DNA of 39,756 nt, from positions 1 to 39,756 of the forward strand of contig JACMJL010000270.1 in the NCBI GenBank assembly GCA_014380625.1. Reading direction: 5' to 3'. This DNA is from Clostridiaceae bacterium. Its GTDB lineage: Bacteria; Bacillota; Clostridia; Clostridiales; Clostridiaceae. The notes beneath the pieces are model-generated. The model was not told the DNA's origin. It was given only the letters and a program-made list of their open reading frames with translations, and made no database searches. Positions 22,705-30,943 of this stretch are shown one piece after another. Both the position numbers and the translations under genes were made by a program. Numbering within the stretch: position 1 is the stretch's first letter; each line of letters starts with the position of its first letter.

Positions 22705-24181
22705 CCTTATTATTTATGGGAAGCTCTACTACAAATATAGAACCTTCCCCCTTTTTACTTGAAACCTTTATATATCCTCCGTGCATTTCAATTATACCGT
22801 TACTTATAGCAAGTCCTAGCCCTGTTCCCTTTGGCTTTGTAGTGTAATAAGGATTAAATAGGCTTTTCATTTGAATCTCATCCATACCGATTCCTGTATC
22901 TTCAAAATAGGTTTTTACCCACTTATCACTCTTCTCAGTCCTTATATTTAAATTGCCACCCTGTTCCATTGCCTCACAAGCGTTTAAAATCATATTAACA
23001 AAAACCTGTTTAATTTTATCGCAATCCATTAAAAGCCATGGTAAATTCTCTCCTAATTCTAAGTTAAGACTTACATGTTTGTCTTGAATATATTTATTTG
23101 TAAAAGATAGCACTCCTTTAATCAAAATGTTAATATCCATGGACATCATAAGCTGCTTTGAAGGTCTGGCATAATCTAAAAGCTCTTGAATAACATTGTT
23201 CTCTCTATCAGATTGTTCCTTAACTATATGAATATACTCCTCTAAGCCTTCTACATCCTTAAAATTTTTCTCCATCAACTGTACTGTTCCTCTTATAATT
23301 CCTAAGGGATTTCTTATTTCATGGGCTACCCCTGAAATCATCTGCCCTAAGGAAGCAAGTTTCTCAGATCTTTTTAGTTGTTCCTCTAGTTGTTCTTTTT
23401 TTTCAAGAGAGGCTGCCATTATGTTAATAGCGTAGGCCACCTTATCAATATCCCCACCCATAGGTTTAAGCCGATAAGAAAGGTCTTTGGACATAAGTTC
23501 AAGGCCCTCACTGATTTGAGATATATTTTTATTTGAGTTGTTTACGATAATTATCATTAAAATGAAGCCTATAATTAATCCTATAGGACCAAAAATAGAA
23601 ACATACCGGAAAATGAATTTTTGAAAATGTAATTCAAATGGAAGCATTGTGTCATCCCAGGCTATAGCAATAACTTGGCCATTGTAATTTATGGGATGAA
23701 AACACCTTAGAATTTCTCTATTTTTAAAACTTAAATACTGAATTTTATCAGCCTTAGTGTTTACCGTTTCATTTAAACTTTTTATAAGATCTGGTGGATG
23801 TTGACCTTGAAGTAGTGCTCCATTACCGTTATACATGCCGCCAAAAGTATAAGCTTTCTTTAAGTTAGGCAAATAAATTCCAATACTTATTTCTCGTGAA
23901 GTTCTAGAAAGTGGATAAAGCTTAGCTTTTAACTCTTGTTCTTCATTAAAAATATTACCTTCATTAAGGTTAAGTTTCAATAGCACCTCTTTGTCGATAT
24001 TGTCATCAATATACAGTAGCAAATTATTCAATCTGTCTTCTTGCATGGACCTTATTGCAGTATCTACATTAGAACTTCTTAAAACACTCCAAAAAAAAAC
24101 CGCTGCAGGGACACTTAACACAATAACTAATATTAAGATCATTTGAAACCTTAAACCTTTATTAAAAATCCATTTTAACAT
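22670..24181 (-). CDS. Membrane sensor histidine kinase
   Basis: 503 aa from the ATG at 24179-24181, chosen for its ribosome site (GTAGGGA); a reading from 24283 would add 34 residues without such a site and cross the promoter. Membrane segments at about 13-33 and 192-214 enclose an extracellular sensor of about 155 residues (cache-like, inferred). Then come HAMP (about 215-265), HisKA with H287 (SGVAHEIRNPLG), and HATPase with the N box (KQVFVNMILNACEAME), DTGIGM and GTGLGLAIS. It is first in an operon with the NtrC-type regulator and the exporter, so it probably senses the exporter's substrate or the envelope damage it causes. Confidence 0.92.
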   Translation of the reverse strand: MLKWIFNKGLRFQMILILVIVLSVPAAVFFWSVLRSSNVDTAIRSMQEDRLNNLLLYIDDNIDKEVLLKLNLNEGNIFNEEQELKAKLYPLSRTSREISIGIYLPNLKKAYTFGGMYNGNGALLQGQHPPDLIKSLNETVNTKADKIQYLSFKNREILRCFHPINYNGQVIAIAWDDTMLPFELHFQKFIFRYVSIFGPIGLIIGFILMIIIVNNSNKNISQISEGLELMSKDLSYRLKPMGGDIDKVAYAINIMAASLEKKEQLEEQLKRSEKLASLGQMISGVAHEIRNPLGIIRGTVQLMEKNFKDVEGLEEYIHIVKEQSDRENNVIQELLDYARPSKQLMMSMDINILIKGVLSFTNKYIQDKHVSLNLELGENLPWLLMDCDKIKQVFVNMILNACEAMEQGGNLNIRTEKSDKWVKTYFEDTGIGMDEIQMKSLFNPYYTTKPKGTGLGLAISNGIIEMHGGYIKVSSKKGEGSIFVVELPINNKGGDRFGETSSN

Positions 24182-24211
24182 GTTATCCCTACTTTTTTTA
24201 TTTATTACCAC

Positions 24212-24278
24212 ATTATACCTAGTATATAATAAAAATTTGTATGAAAGCAAACAATGCATGTCTGTTTTCATACAAATT
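24212..24278 (-). promoter_or_regulatory. Promoter and upstream 13-bp inverted repeat of the kinase/regulator/exporter operon
   Basis: On the minus strand TATAAT is at 24212-24217, 31 bp before the kinase start. Upstream are perfect 13-bp arms AATTTGTATGAAA (24234-24246) and TTTCATACAAATT (24266-24278), separated by 19 bp. The arm centres are 32 bp apart, about three helical turns, which suits a dimer or pair of dimers of the response regulator. Autoregulation is inferred. Confidence 0.6.
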
Positions 24279-24359
24279 AACAAGAAATAAACCTACCTAC
24301 AATTAAACTAAGCTGAGCTCAAAAGACTTATTAACAATATATTAATATTTTGCATAATA

Positions 24360-24389
24360 TTGTATTTTATATTTTCGATATGATATAAT
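24360..24389 (+). promoter_or_regulatory. Promoter of the phosphodiester glycosidase gene
   Basis: TTGTAT (24360-24365), 18 bp, TATAAT (24384-24389) with an extending TGA directly before it; 30 bp before the start codon. Confidence 0.65.
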
Positions 24390-24419
24390 CCTTCTATAAA
24401 CATTGAGAGGAGCCTTATA

Positions 24420-25430
24420 ATGCCTAAAAAGAAAAAAAGTAAAGTAAAGGTTGCAATATTTTTCATAGTGTATATGTTATTATTTACTTGTGTAACTGCG
24501 CCATTTTATGTGTATAGGGGGCCCTTTACATGCTTAAAGACGCTGGTAGTAGGGACAATCATGGGAACTAGACATCAATATTTAACCACTGCCTTTTTAT
24601 CTACAACAGAGATAAATAAAATCACCAATAAAAATATTATTGTAGAAGAAGAAAAAGAAGTAAAGGTTACTGAAACTGATCTTATTGTACCTAAAGCTAA
24701 TGCCTCAAATAGTAAAATAGTTAGATATAATTTGCATCCAGATTCAGGACGGTACGACGGATATCTTCTTGAGATTCCTGATCCAACAAAAGTCAAAGTG
24801 GCCTATAGTAAAAAGCTGAAGGTAGAAGGTCAAAAGACCAGCGAAATGGCAAAAGACCATAACGCAGTTGCTGCGATTAATGGGGGAGCTTTTTCTGATA
24901 ATTATGATAGTCAAGGCACCTTCGGAGGTGCGGGTGCTTTTCCAGGAGGTTTTGTAATCTCAAAAGGAGAAATTATATTTAATGATAGCAACAATAATAA
25001 AACTCAAAGCGTTACGGCTTTAACTAGCAGTGGAACCCTTATTGTTGGTAACTATAGTGTTAATGAGCTTAAGAAATTAAACGTTACAGAAGCTCTGTGC
25101 TTTAGGCCTCCAGTTTTAATTATTAAGGGAAAAGGTCAAGTTACTAATCAAGATGTTGCGAAATACGGTCTTCAGCCAAGAACTGCTATTGGACAGACTG
25201 CTAATGGAACCATTCTTTTGCTTGTAATGGATGGGCGTGAAAACATTATAAAATCCGGGGCTTCACTTAAGGACGTTCAAGATGAGCTACTAAGACGTGG
25301 AGCTATCACCGCATCCAACCTAGATGGAGGTTTTTCTTCTACCATGTATTATGATGGTGAGTTAGTAAATAGTCCCCATGGTTGGAATGGAGAAAGGTAT
25401 GTTGCTACATCAATTATTGTAGAACCATAA
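24420..25430 (+). CDS. Membrane-anchored phosphodiester glycosidase family protein (NAGPA domain)
   Basis: 336 aa. A single N-terminal membrane anchor (about 10-30) puts the rest outside. The NAGPA domain (about 125-335) shows AAINGGAFSD, PGGFVISKGEI, PRTAIGQTANGTILLLVMDG and ASNLDGGFSSTMYYDGE. Members of this family cleave sugar-1-phosphodiester bonds, and in bacteria are often tied to exopolysaccharide or teichoic-acid processing. The substrate here is unknown. The ribosome site is GAGAGGAG. It is followed by another membrane-anchored gene after 15 bp. Confidence 0.9.
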   Translation: MPKKKKSKVKVAIFFIVYMLLFTCVTAPFYVYRGPFTCLKTLVVGTIMGTRHQYLTTAFLSTTEINKITNKNIIVEEEKEVKVTETDLIVPKANASNSKIVRYNLHPDSGRYDGYLLEIPDPTKVKVAYSKKLKVEGQKTSEMAKDHNAVAAINGGAFSDNYDSQGTFGGAGAFPGGFVISKGEIIFNDSNNNKTQSVTALTSSGTLIVGNYSVNELKKLNVTEALCFRPPVLIIKGKGQVTNQDVAKYGLQPRTAIGQTANGTILLLVMDGRENIIKSGASLKDVQDELLRRGAITASNLDGGFSSTMYYDGELVNSPHGWNGERYVATSIIVEP

Positions 25431-25445
25431 AGGAGAAAGTTATCT

Positions 25446-26483
25446 ATGAAAGCGCTTAAATTAATCATAATCTGGAGTCTAATTTCACTATTATTACAAA
25501 GTGGCACATTTTTTTTAGCAGACAAGTACTACCAAAAAACACTAATGAATACTAAGGTAACCGAAGAATTGGTTCCTAAAAAACAGGAGCCTGCTAAAAT
25601 TCCCGCAATAAGCATACCCACCACTGCCACAGGAATCCAGGTTTCCTTTGATGGAAAATACCTCGCCTATTACGATAATACTAAACTGACGGTTATTAAT
25701 TGCCTTACAGGAAAATCTAATGTAGTAAGTACCGAAAAGAATTCTGAGCAACTTTATAACAAGTGGCTCCCAGACATAAATTCAATGGTTTTATGTGAAA
25801 GAGATTTAATTAAGAAAACCATAATTAATATCTTTACCTATAATGCAGATAATGGGGACAAGCAAGTTCCCACAGATACTAACAATAGGGATATTAAACT
25901 TACACTCTCCAATAGTAAGGATACTATTGGTGATATAGAAATGTCCACCATCATGAGTATCTTCTACATAAAGACTGTAAAAAGCCAATCAAAAAGTGAC
26001 ATTTTTAATAATAATGTTAATGGAAAAACTGTCCCTATCTTTACTGCTAAAAACATTGGAAATATTAGTGTATTTCCACACAAACCCTTCCTAGCTTATG
26101 AAGATAGCTCAACAAACGCAGTAAAAATTACAAACAATTCTTGGAATCTAGGAAAAATAAAGGCTTGCCTTTTCACTACAGATAATGAGGATAATATGTA
26201 TGTAGGTACTCTTGAAAATGGAAAGGTTAAGAAGATAATGTATGGTTCAATAGATAAATCAATAGATAAATGGACGTCACTAGTCCTTGACGCCCCTGTA
26301 GATAAAAAAAATGTGATTGTAAATAAAAATGGTGGTATTTATCTAAATAACAGCATGGAAGGTTCCATAACAAATCTTGTCTCTAAACAAAAGATAATTT
26401 ATACAGGAAACTTATTAAGAATAACTGATAAAAAAGTATTTTCTTTAGAAGATGGTACTATCCAAAGAATAGATCTAACTTAG
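25446..26483 (+). CDS. Membrane-anchored protein, possibly beta-propeller-like
   Basis: 345 aa of no family I can name. One N-terminal membrane segment (about 5-25) precedes a Pro/Lys linker and a beta-rich extracellular part. Repeated short strands such as VSFDGKYLAYYDNTKLTVIN and FPHKPFLAYEDSSTNAVKIT resemble blades of TolB/DPP-IV-type propellers. It is co-directional with the phosphodiester glycosidase gene (15-bp gap, ribosome site AAGGAGA), so the two probably work together at the cell surface. Function unknown. Confidence 0.7.
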   Translation: MKALKLIIIWSLISLLLQSGTFFLADKYYQKTLMNTKVTEELVPKKQEPAKIPAISIPTTATGIQVSFDGKYLAYYDNTKLTVINCLTGKSNVVSTEKNSEQLYNKWLPDINSMVLCERDLIKKTIINIFTYNADNGDKQVPTDTNNRDIKLTLSNSKDTIGDIEMSTIMSIFYIKTVKSQSKSDIFNNNVNGKTVPIFTAKNIGNISVFPHKPFLAYEDSSTNAVKITNNSWNLGKIKACLFTTDNEDNMYVGTLENGKVKKIMYGSIDKSIDKWTSLVLDAPVDKKNVIVNKNGGIYLNNSMEGSITNLVSKQKIIYTGNLLRITDKKVFSLEDGTIQRIDLT

Positions 26484-26517
26484 TATAATTTAAAAAGATA
26501 CTCTGTCCAAATACAAA

Positions 26518-26581
26518 TCCTGCGGTATGGAATTCGATGTTAGTGGATTACTCGCTGTACATCAAATACCATACCACAGGA
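26518..26581. repeat. Imperfect long inverted repeat between convergent genes
   Basis: TCCTGCGGTATGG (26518-26530) pairs with CCATACCACAGGA (26569-26581) with one mismatch, and an inner GATGT/ACATC stem (26536-26540 with 26559-26563) continues it after an internal loop. No T-run follows directly on either strand, so it is not a standard terminator. A structured RNA or a small repeat element is possible. Confidence 0.55.
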
Positions 26582-26595
26582 AATAGTAATTTTTA

Positions 26596-26808
26596 TTATC
26601 CCCATAAATCCTTAGTAAGCGCTTCAATTCGCTCTCTTCTCTTCTTAGTTTCCTCAATATCTATTGTTATTATATCTCTACAGATATCTAGTACATCCCC
26701 TTCCTTTGCAGTTTTAGGAAGGCGCTCCCTTTTAATATCTATCATAGTTACATCTTCCTTTTCACATACTGCAAAAGCTCCTTCAAACCTATCTATAACT
26801 AATTTCAT
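26596..26808 (-). CDS. DUF3006 family protein
   Basis: 70 aa from the ATG at 26806-26808 (ribosome site GGAGGG). MKLVIDRFEGAFAVCEKEDV, then IDIKRERLPKTAKEGDVLDI match the small DUF3006 family, a short beta-barrel-like domain that in other clostridia and bacilli is found alone or near competence/hydrolase genes. It is soluble. Function unknown. It is last in a series of four leftward genes (LCP protein, formyl-THF cyclo-ligase, beta-flower protein, this). Confidence 0.8.
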   Translation of the reverse strand: MKLVIDRFEGAFAVCEKEDVTMIDIKRERLPKTAKEGDVLDICRDIITIDIEETKKRRERIEALTKDLWG

Positions 26809-26833
26809 CAATACCCTCCAGTTATTCTTATAT

Positions 26834-27193
26834 TTACTTATTATTTAAAAAGGTCATTAAATCCCTAAAAGATTCAGTTTTTGTGAAATTAGGTTTTTCC
26901 ATAGGTTTTTGCCTAGGTTCCATTTCCTGTTTATCAGCCCTTTTAGGTGAGATTTTTTCTTTTGCGGGTATACATTTGCATTTCGACTCAAAGGATCCTA
27001 CTATTTGCCCATCACCATCGTACAATACCTCATCCTTTATCCAACCTAAATGAGAGCCCTTAAAGCTATATATTAAATTATCATTAAGAATATATGCAAC
27101 AGATTCTCCCTTTAAATTATATATGAAAATTTCCTCATTGCTATCTATGAAGGCCTCCGCCTCTCCTAGATTATTATATAAAATTATATTCAT
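26834..27193 (-). CDS. Small repeat protein, likely 4-fold beta-flower type
   Basis: 119 aa. The first 68 residues are four short similar units of about 17 residues (IILYNNLGEAEAFIDSNEEI, IFIYNLKGESVAYILNDNLI, IYSFKGSHLGWIKDEVL, LYDGDGQIVGSFESK). Each has a hydrophobic strand and a Gly turn, as in the '4-fold beta flower' family. The remaining part is a charged, Lys/Pro-rich tail ending ESFRDLMTFLNNK. No catalytic motif is seen. It follows the formyl-THF cyclo-ligase gene by 13 bp. Function unknown. Confidence 0.65.
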   Translation of the reverse strand: MNIILYNNLGEAEAFIDSNEEIFIYNLKGESVAYILNDNLIYSFKGSHLGWIKDEVLYDGDGQIVGSFESKCKCIPAKEKISPKRADKQEMEPRQKPMEKPNFTKTESFRDLMTFLNNK

Positions 27194-27206
27194 TTTATTA
27201 ATCCCC

Positions 27207-27779
27207 TTAAATGCAAATTATTTCTCGATTTGTAACAATCCCATCAATTTTAACATCAAATTCATCCATAGGTACTTTATCTAATATCTGAAAATCGTAT
27301 GCTAAGGCAATTTTATCCACACTTTTATCCATTTTCCTCAAGAATTCATCATAAAATCCTCTGCCATAGCCCACTCTTCCACCTAACCTATCAAAAGCTA
27401 CTCCAGGCATTAATATTAGGTCTATATTATTGCTATCAGCAGCCAGACAACTTTCTTCAGGTTCTAAAATATTAAAATAACCTGTTTTTAAATCTTTCAA
27501 GCTGTTAATTTGAAATATCTCCATTACATTTTCCTTTGATTTAATTTTAGGTACATAGATAATCTTGGAATGCTTTAGAGCATGTTCTATAATCTTATGA
27601 GTATTAACTTCGCTTTTAAAACTTACGAACACAAATATTACCCTTGATTTTTTATAAAATTCACTCTCAAGTAACTGGATCATTATGCCTTCGTCCCATT
27701 GCTTTCTAATATCATTATTAACCTTTTCTCTTTGTTCCAAAATAAAACTTCTAATATTATTTTTATCCCGTAAATCCAT
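27207..27779 (-). CDS. 5-formyltetrahydrofolate cyclo-ligase
   Basis: 190 aa, the usual length. It converts 5-formyl-THF with ATP to 5,10-methenyl-THF in one-carbon metabolism. The family signature is complete: LILMPGVAFDRLGGRVGYGRGFYDEFL. The N-terminal part (KNNIRSFILEQREKVNNDIR) carries the usual Arg/Lys pattern. The ATG is at 27777-27779. It lies between the LCP gene and the beta-flower gene on the same strand. Confidence 0.93.
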   Translation of the reverse strand: MDLRDKNNIRSFILEQREKVNNDIRKQWDEGIMIQLLESEFYKKSRVIFVFVSFKSEVNTHKIIEHALKHSKIIYVPKIKSKENVMEIFQINSLKDLKTGYFNILEPEESCLAADSNNIDLILMPGVAFDRLGGRVGYGRGFYDEFLRKMDKSVDKIALAYDFQILDKVPMDEFDVKIDGIVTNREIICI

Positions 27780-27813
27780 GCAAATTCACTCCAAACATAT
27801 GCAGGTTAAAACC

Positions 27814-28824
27814 TTATTGAGCCTTACTACCAAATATAAACTCATGCAACTTATCTATGGTTTTCTGTTTATCCCAAGTTAACACATCCATTTTATTCAC
27901 AATTTCATTCTTATATAAGCCATCATAAGGTACCCTTGACTGTTCAATATTCGACATTCCATGAGTCAAAATATATTTAGCAAAACTCATAATTTCCTCT
28001 GACTTAAGACTTGTCTCGACGCATGGCAACAGTTTATCTGCAACTCCAGGTATGTCAGTTATATTTTTAGTTGAAAGTTTTTTAAATAAGACTGAAAGCA
28101 CTGTCCGCTGTCTCTCTGTCCTTTGAAAATCAGATCTACCCACATACCTTATCCTAGAGTAGCCCACGGCCTGTATTCCACTTAAGGTTTGTAGGCCTGC
28201 AGTTGTTATAAGTGTAGGCTGTTTCTTTTCGATGGCAGCGATCTCCTTAATATAGGAATTAGCTACTGGCACCTCTGCAGCAGTCACATCAATATCTACA
28301 CCACCAACAGAATCAATTATTTTTTCTAGTCCAAAGAAATCTATTTGTACATAATTCATAATATTCATATTGTAATTTTGATTTACAGTTTTAAGGGCTA
28401 GAAGTGCTCCACCATAAGCATGAGCATGATTTATCTTTTCTTGTCCATGGCCATCTATACTTACCAAGGAATCTCTCATTATTGATGTAACCTTAAGTTT
28501 ATCATTCTTTTCATCAACAGTTAAAATCATTATAGTATCTGATCTACCCACATCACTATTAGGATCCCTTGAATCAATACCTAAAAGCAAAATATTAGTA
28601 ATAGTATCCCCTTTTTTAGATGCACTATCATCTGGTTTAAACATATTACTATCTATACCAATTGCTGTCGGAGTCTTTGGAATACTAACTGTATTAACTT
28701 TTGAAAGTTCCTTTTTAATAAGCATTTTTCCACCTTGTAATACTCCCACGCCAATTATTATCAGCACTAAAATTATAGTTAAAAGTATCTTAACCTTTTT
28801 ATTCATCTTTTTTATCTTAATCAT
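27814..28824 (-). CDS. LytR-CpsA-Psr (LCP) family wall-polymer transferase
   Basis: 336 aa. A short cytoplasmic start, one membrane segment (about 12-30) and an extracellular LCP domain (about 70-300) with TNILLLGIDSRDPNSDVGRS, DTIMILTVDE, VTSIMRDSLVSI, EKINHAHAYGG and GYSRIRYVGRSDFQRTERQR; the Arg/Asp set for pyrophosphate and lipid binding is present. These enzymes attach wall teichoic acids or polysaccharides to peptidoglycan, so it could anchor the polymer made by the adjacent operon (inferred). The ATG has the ribosome site AGGGGGC. Confidence 0.92.
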   Translation of the reverse strand: MIKIKKMNKKVKILLTIILVLIIIGVGVLQGGKMLIKKELSKVNTVSIPKTPTAIGIDSNMFKPDDSASKKGDTITNILLLGIDSRDPNSDVGRSDTIMILTVDEKNDKLKVTSIMRDSLVSIDGHGQEKINHAHAYGGALLALKTVNQNYNMNIMNYVQIDFFGLEKIIDSVGGVDIDVTAAEVPVANSYIKEIAAIEKKQPTLITTAGLQTLSGIQAVGYSRIRYVGRSDFQRTERQRTVLSVLFKKLSTKNITDIPGVADKLLPCVETSLKSEEIMSFAKYILTHGMSNIEQSRVPYDGLYKNEIVNKMDVLTWDKQKTIDKLHEFIFGSKAQ

Positions 28825-28898
28825 ATTTGCCCCCTAGTAATAATTTATTGTAAAAATTCATTTGTAAGGTAGTGCCCTATGATACTAATCCTAGAGAA

Positions 28899-28927
28899 AT
28901 TATATCATAGCGCTATATAAATGTTAA
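28899..28927 (-). promoter_or_regulatory. Promoter of the LCP gene
   Basis: On the minus strand TTAACA (28922-28927), 17 bp, TATAAT (28899-28904) with a TGA extension. The transcribed leader would be about 70 nt. Confidence 0.7.
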
Positions 28928-28936
28928 GCATTAACC

Positions 28937-28977
28937 ATAAAAAGCGAGACTGTCATAATTTTAAGACAGTCACTTTA
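28937..28977 (-). terminator. Terminator of the exopolysaccharide operon
   Basis: GACTGTC (28948-28954) pairs with GACAGTC (28965-28971), extended by an AAAG/CTTT pairing; on the minus strand CGCTTTTTATGG follows. It lies after the VanZ gene and before the LCP promoter. Confidence 0.6.
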
Positions 28978-29057
28978 TATTTAGCTCACCAAGAATATAA
29001 TAAAAATAATTGGGCAACATATATTTAGATGGTATACATAAACAAGGAGATGTAATT

Positions 29058-29189
29058 ATGATAAAACTTTTAGTCATTGCTATTATTTTAGCTTTCAGCT
29101 ATATTTTGATTTATGCCCTAATGAAGGCCTCAAGTAAAGAAACCCCCAGCATGTATCCCCTTCAAGAAAAGGGCTCAGAAGACGGTTAG
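29058..29189 (+). CDS. Small membrane protein of 43 aa
   Basis: A short gene with the strong ribosome site AAGGAGATG 7 bp before the ATG at 29058. The product starts MIKLLVIAIILAFSYILIYA, one membrane segment, and ends in a short polar tail (about 20 residues, including TPSMYPLQEKGSEDG). Its last 4 bp overlap the stop end of the convergent VanZ gene. It is the only rightward gene in this stretch. No family recognised; no clear promoter match seen. Confidence 0.6.
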   Translation: MIKLLVIAIILAFSYILIYALMKASSKETPSMYPLQEKGSEDG

Positions 29190-29689
29190 TTTAGCACTTT
29201 AGGTTTTTTCAAGTTTAAAAGCTTAAACTTAAATAAATAATAGCTCCCAAGTCCAATAAGCGTTCCCCCGAAGTCAATGATTACGTCACTAACTTTACTT
29301 CCTCGCCCGGGAATAAATAGTTGATGAAACTCATCTGTTACAGCAAAAAGTAAGGATATAAACAGTATGTAAATTATTGCATCTCGCCCTCTCATTCCAT
29401 GTACTATTAGCATATGTGAAAGTAAAACCGCTATAATTATGTATTCAAAAGCATGTGCATTTTTCCTTATAAATAAATTTAATTTTTTATCTCGCGTAGT
29501 TGTAGGTAAATATATCTGCTTGTTATTTGTTTCAACTTTAACATCTTTATCTAACACAAGGTTCTTACCATTTTTTAATAAATTAAGAAACTTAAAGCTT
29601 ATTTGATTTGATGTAACGTAGTTATTTGATGAATTATAAAAAATAAATGCTATCCATAATAGCACAAGTAGCATTGATAACTTTTTCAT
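29186..29689 (-). CDS. VanZ-family membrane protein
   Basis: 167 aa with about four membrane segments (about 4-20, 82-98, 105-122, 138-155). The family motifs are IRKNAHAFEYIIIAVLLSHM and FAVTDEFHQLFIPGRGSKVS, then DVIIDFGGTLIG. VanZ of the teicoplanin cluster gives low-level resistance, but most relatives are uncharacterised and many lie in polysaccharide clusters. It is the last gene of the exopolysaccharide operon, 50 bp after the beta-helix gene; the ribosome site is TGGGAGG. Confidence 0.88.
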   Translation of the reverse strand: MKKLSMLLVLLWIAFIFYNSSNNYVTSNQISFKFLNLLKNGKNLVLDKDVKVETNNKQIYLPTTTRDKKLNLFIRKNAHAFEYIIIAVLLSHMLIVHGMRGRDAIIYILFISLLFAVTDEFHQLFIPGRGSKVSDVIIDFGGTLIGLGSYYLFKFKLLNLKKPKVLN

Positions 29690-29739
29690 TACTCTAACCT
29701 CCCAAAGGTTTGTTTATAATAGATTTATATTTATTAACC

Positions 29740-30927
29740 TCAGGATTTGAACTGAATGAAATCCTTTAGTGCATTTAATATGTTATTATTCTTAAAGTTT
29801 AAATTCTTTACCTTATTGTTACTCTGTACTATTCCATACATCTGCCCTGATATTGTATTGTCTTGTATATCGATGTTTGAAATATCTCCTATCCCAAGTA
29901 ACCCTATTCCTTTTGTAACTGTATTTTTAATTTTATTATCTGACTTTTTAAAAACCATGTTGTTTCCTTTAATGTTTACATCCTGTAAGGTTGTATCATC
30001 TTCTCCACTTACACTTAATTCTATTCCCAATATTGAGTAACCTCCATGTACCTTGTTATTAATAATTTCACAATGAGACCCATATACAGATATAGCTGAA
30101 AACATACTTTCTTTTACACTATTATACGGATTTACAAAATCATTATTTTCTATACTCACATAGGAACAGGGCATAATCTTTATAAAACTTTTATGGCAAT
30201 AATTAAAATAATTATTTTTAATGGTAACATGAAAATTACAGGTGTTCATATCCTCTGAATTAGCTTTAAAGCCGTAAATTGCAATGGCGCTTCCGTCTTC
30301 CAAGGAGCCTACTCGCTCAAATTTACAGTTCAAGATATTAATATACTGGCTACTTTCAGTAAACTTAGAGCTTGTTTCACCTATCATTATTCCCTTATCC
30401 ATTCCCTTTGAATCACCAGTGATACCATTGGGTAAGGTAGCTATATCATGAATATAGCAGCCATCTATTGTAATGTTTTTACACCCACTGGCGCTGATAT
30501 TTATCCCATATACCCAGTTACTTTTTTTTAAATCTTTAATGTTAAAAACCTCAATATTATTAAGAGTAACATCACTGCTGCCCTCTTCAATCTGAATTCC
30601 AATTTTGGCAATTTCGTTTCCATTTACCTTGAAATTTTTCAATATTAGATTTTTACCAGTGAGACTTAGACAAGTAATTTTTGATTTGCATAGTAAGGTG
30701 GAGCCAGAACCATCAATTGTCACATTATCTCTATTAATAATTAATTTACTATTAATGTCATATGTGCCTTTAGGAATAATCATTGTACCACCATTATCTG
30801 AAGAATTCAATAGACTCTGTATGGGATCTGTTTTGCTTACTACTTTTTCTTCCGGTTCTATTTTACCCACTACCAAAATAGTTAATATTATTAGAAATAG
30901 CATTATAAAAAAACCTAGTTTTTTCAT
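29740..30927 (-). CDS. Secreted or anchored right-handed beta-helix protein
   Basis: 395 aa. An N-terminal hydrophobic segment (about 4-21) acts as signal or anchor. The rest is a pectate-lyase-like right-handed beta-helix: GGTMIIPKGTYDINSKLIIN, the typical opening (as in Pectate_lyase_3), and then many turns such as LILKNFKVNG, ITIDGCYIHD, VTIKNNYFNY, VSIENNDFVN, VNIKGNNMVF and LNFKNNNIL. Such proteins bind, cleave or epimerise polysaccharides; catalytic residues cannot be assigned. It starts 16 bp after the dimethylformamidase-like gene. Confidence 0.85.
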   Translation of the reverse strand: MKKLGFFIMLFLIILTILVVGKIEPEEKVVSKTDPIQSLLNSSDNGGTMIIPKGTYDINSKLIINRDNVTIDGSGSTLLCKSKITCLSLTGKNLILKNFKVNGNEIAKIGIQIEEGSSDVTLNNIEVFNIKDLKKSNWVYGINISASGCKNITIDGCYIHDIATLPNGITGDSKGMDKGIMIGETSSKFTESSQYINILNCKFERVGSLEDGSAIAIYGFKANSEDMNTCNFHVTIKNNYFNYCHKSFIKIMPCSYVSIENNDFVNPYNSVKESMFSAISVYGSHCEIINNKVHGGYSILGIELSVSGEDDTTLQDVNIKGNNMVFKKSDNKIKNTVTKGIGLLGIGDISNIDIQDNTISGQMYGIVQSNNKVKNLNFKNNNILNALKDFIQFKS

Positions 30928-30943
30928 ATATACACCATCATAG

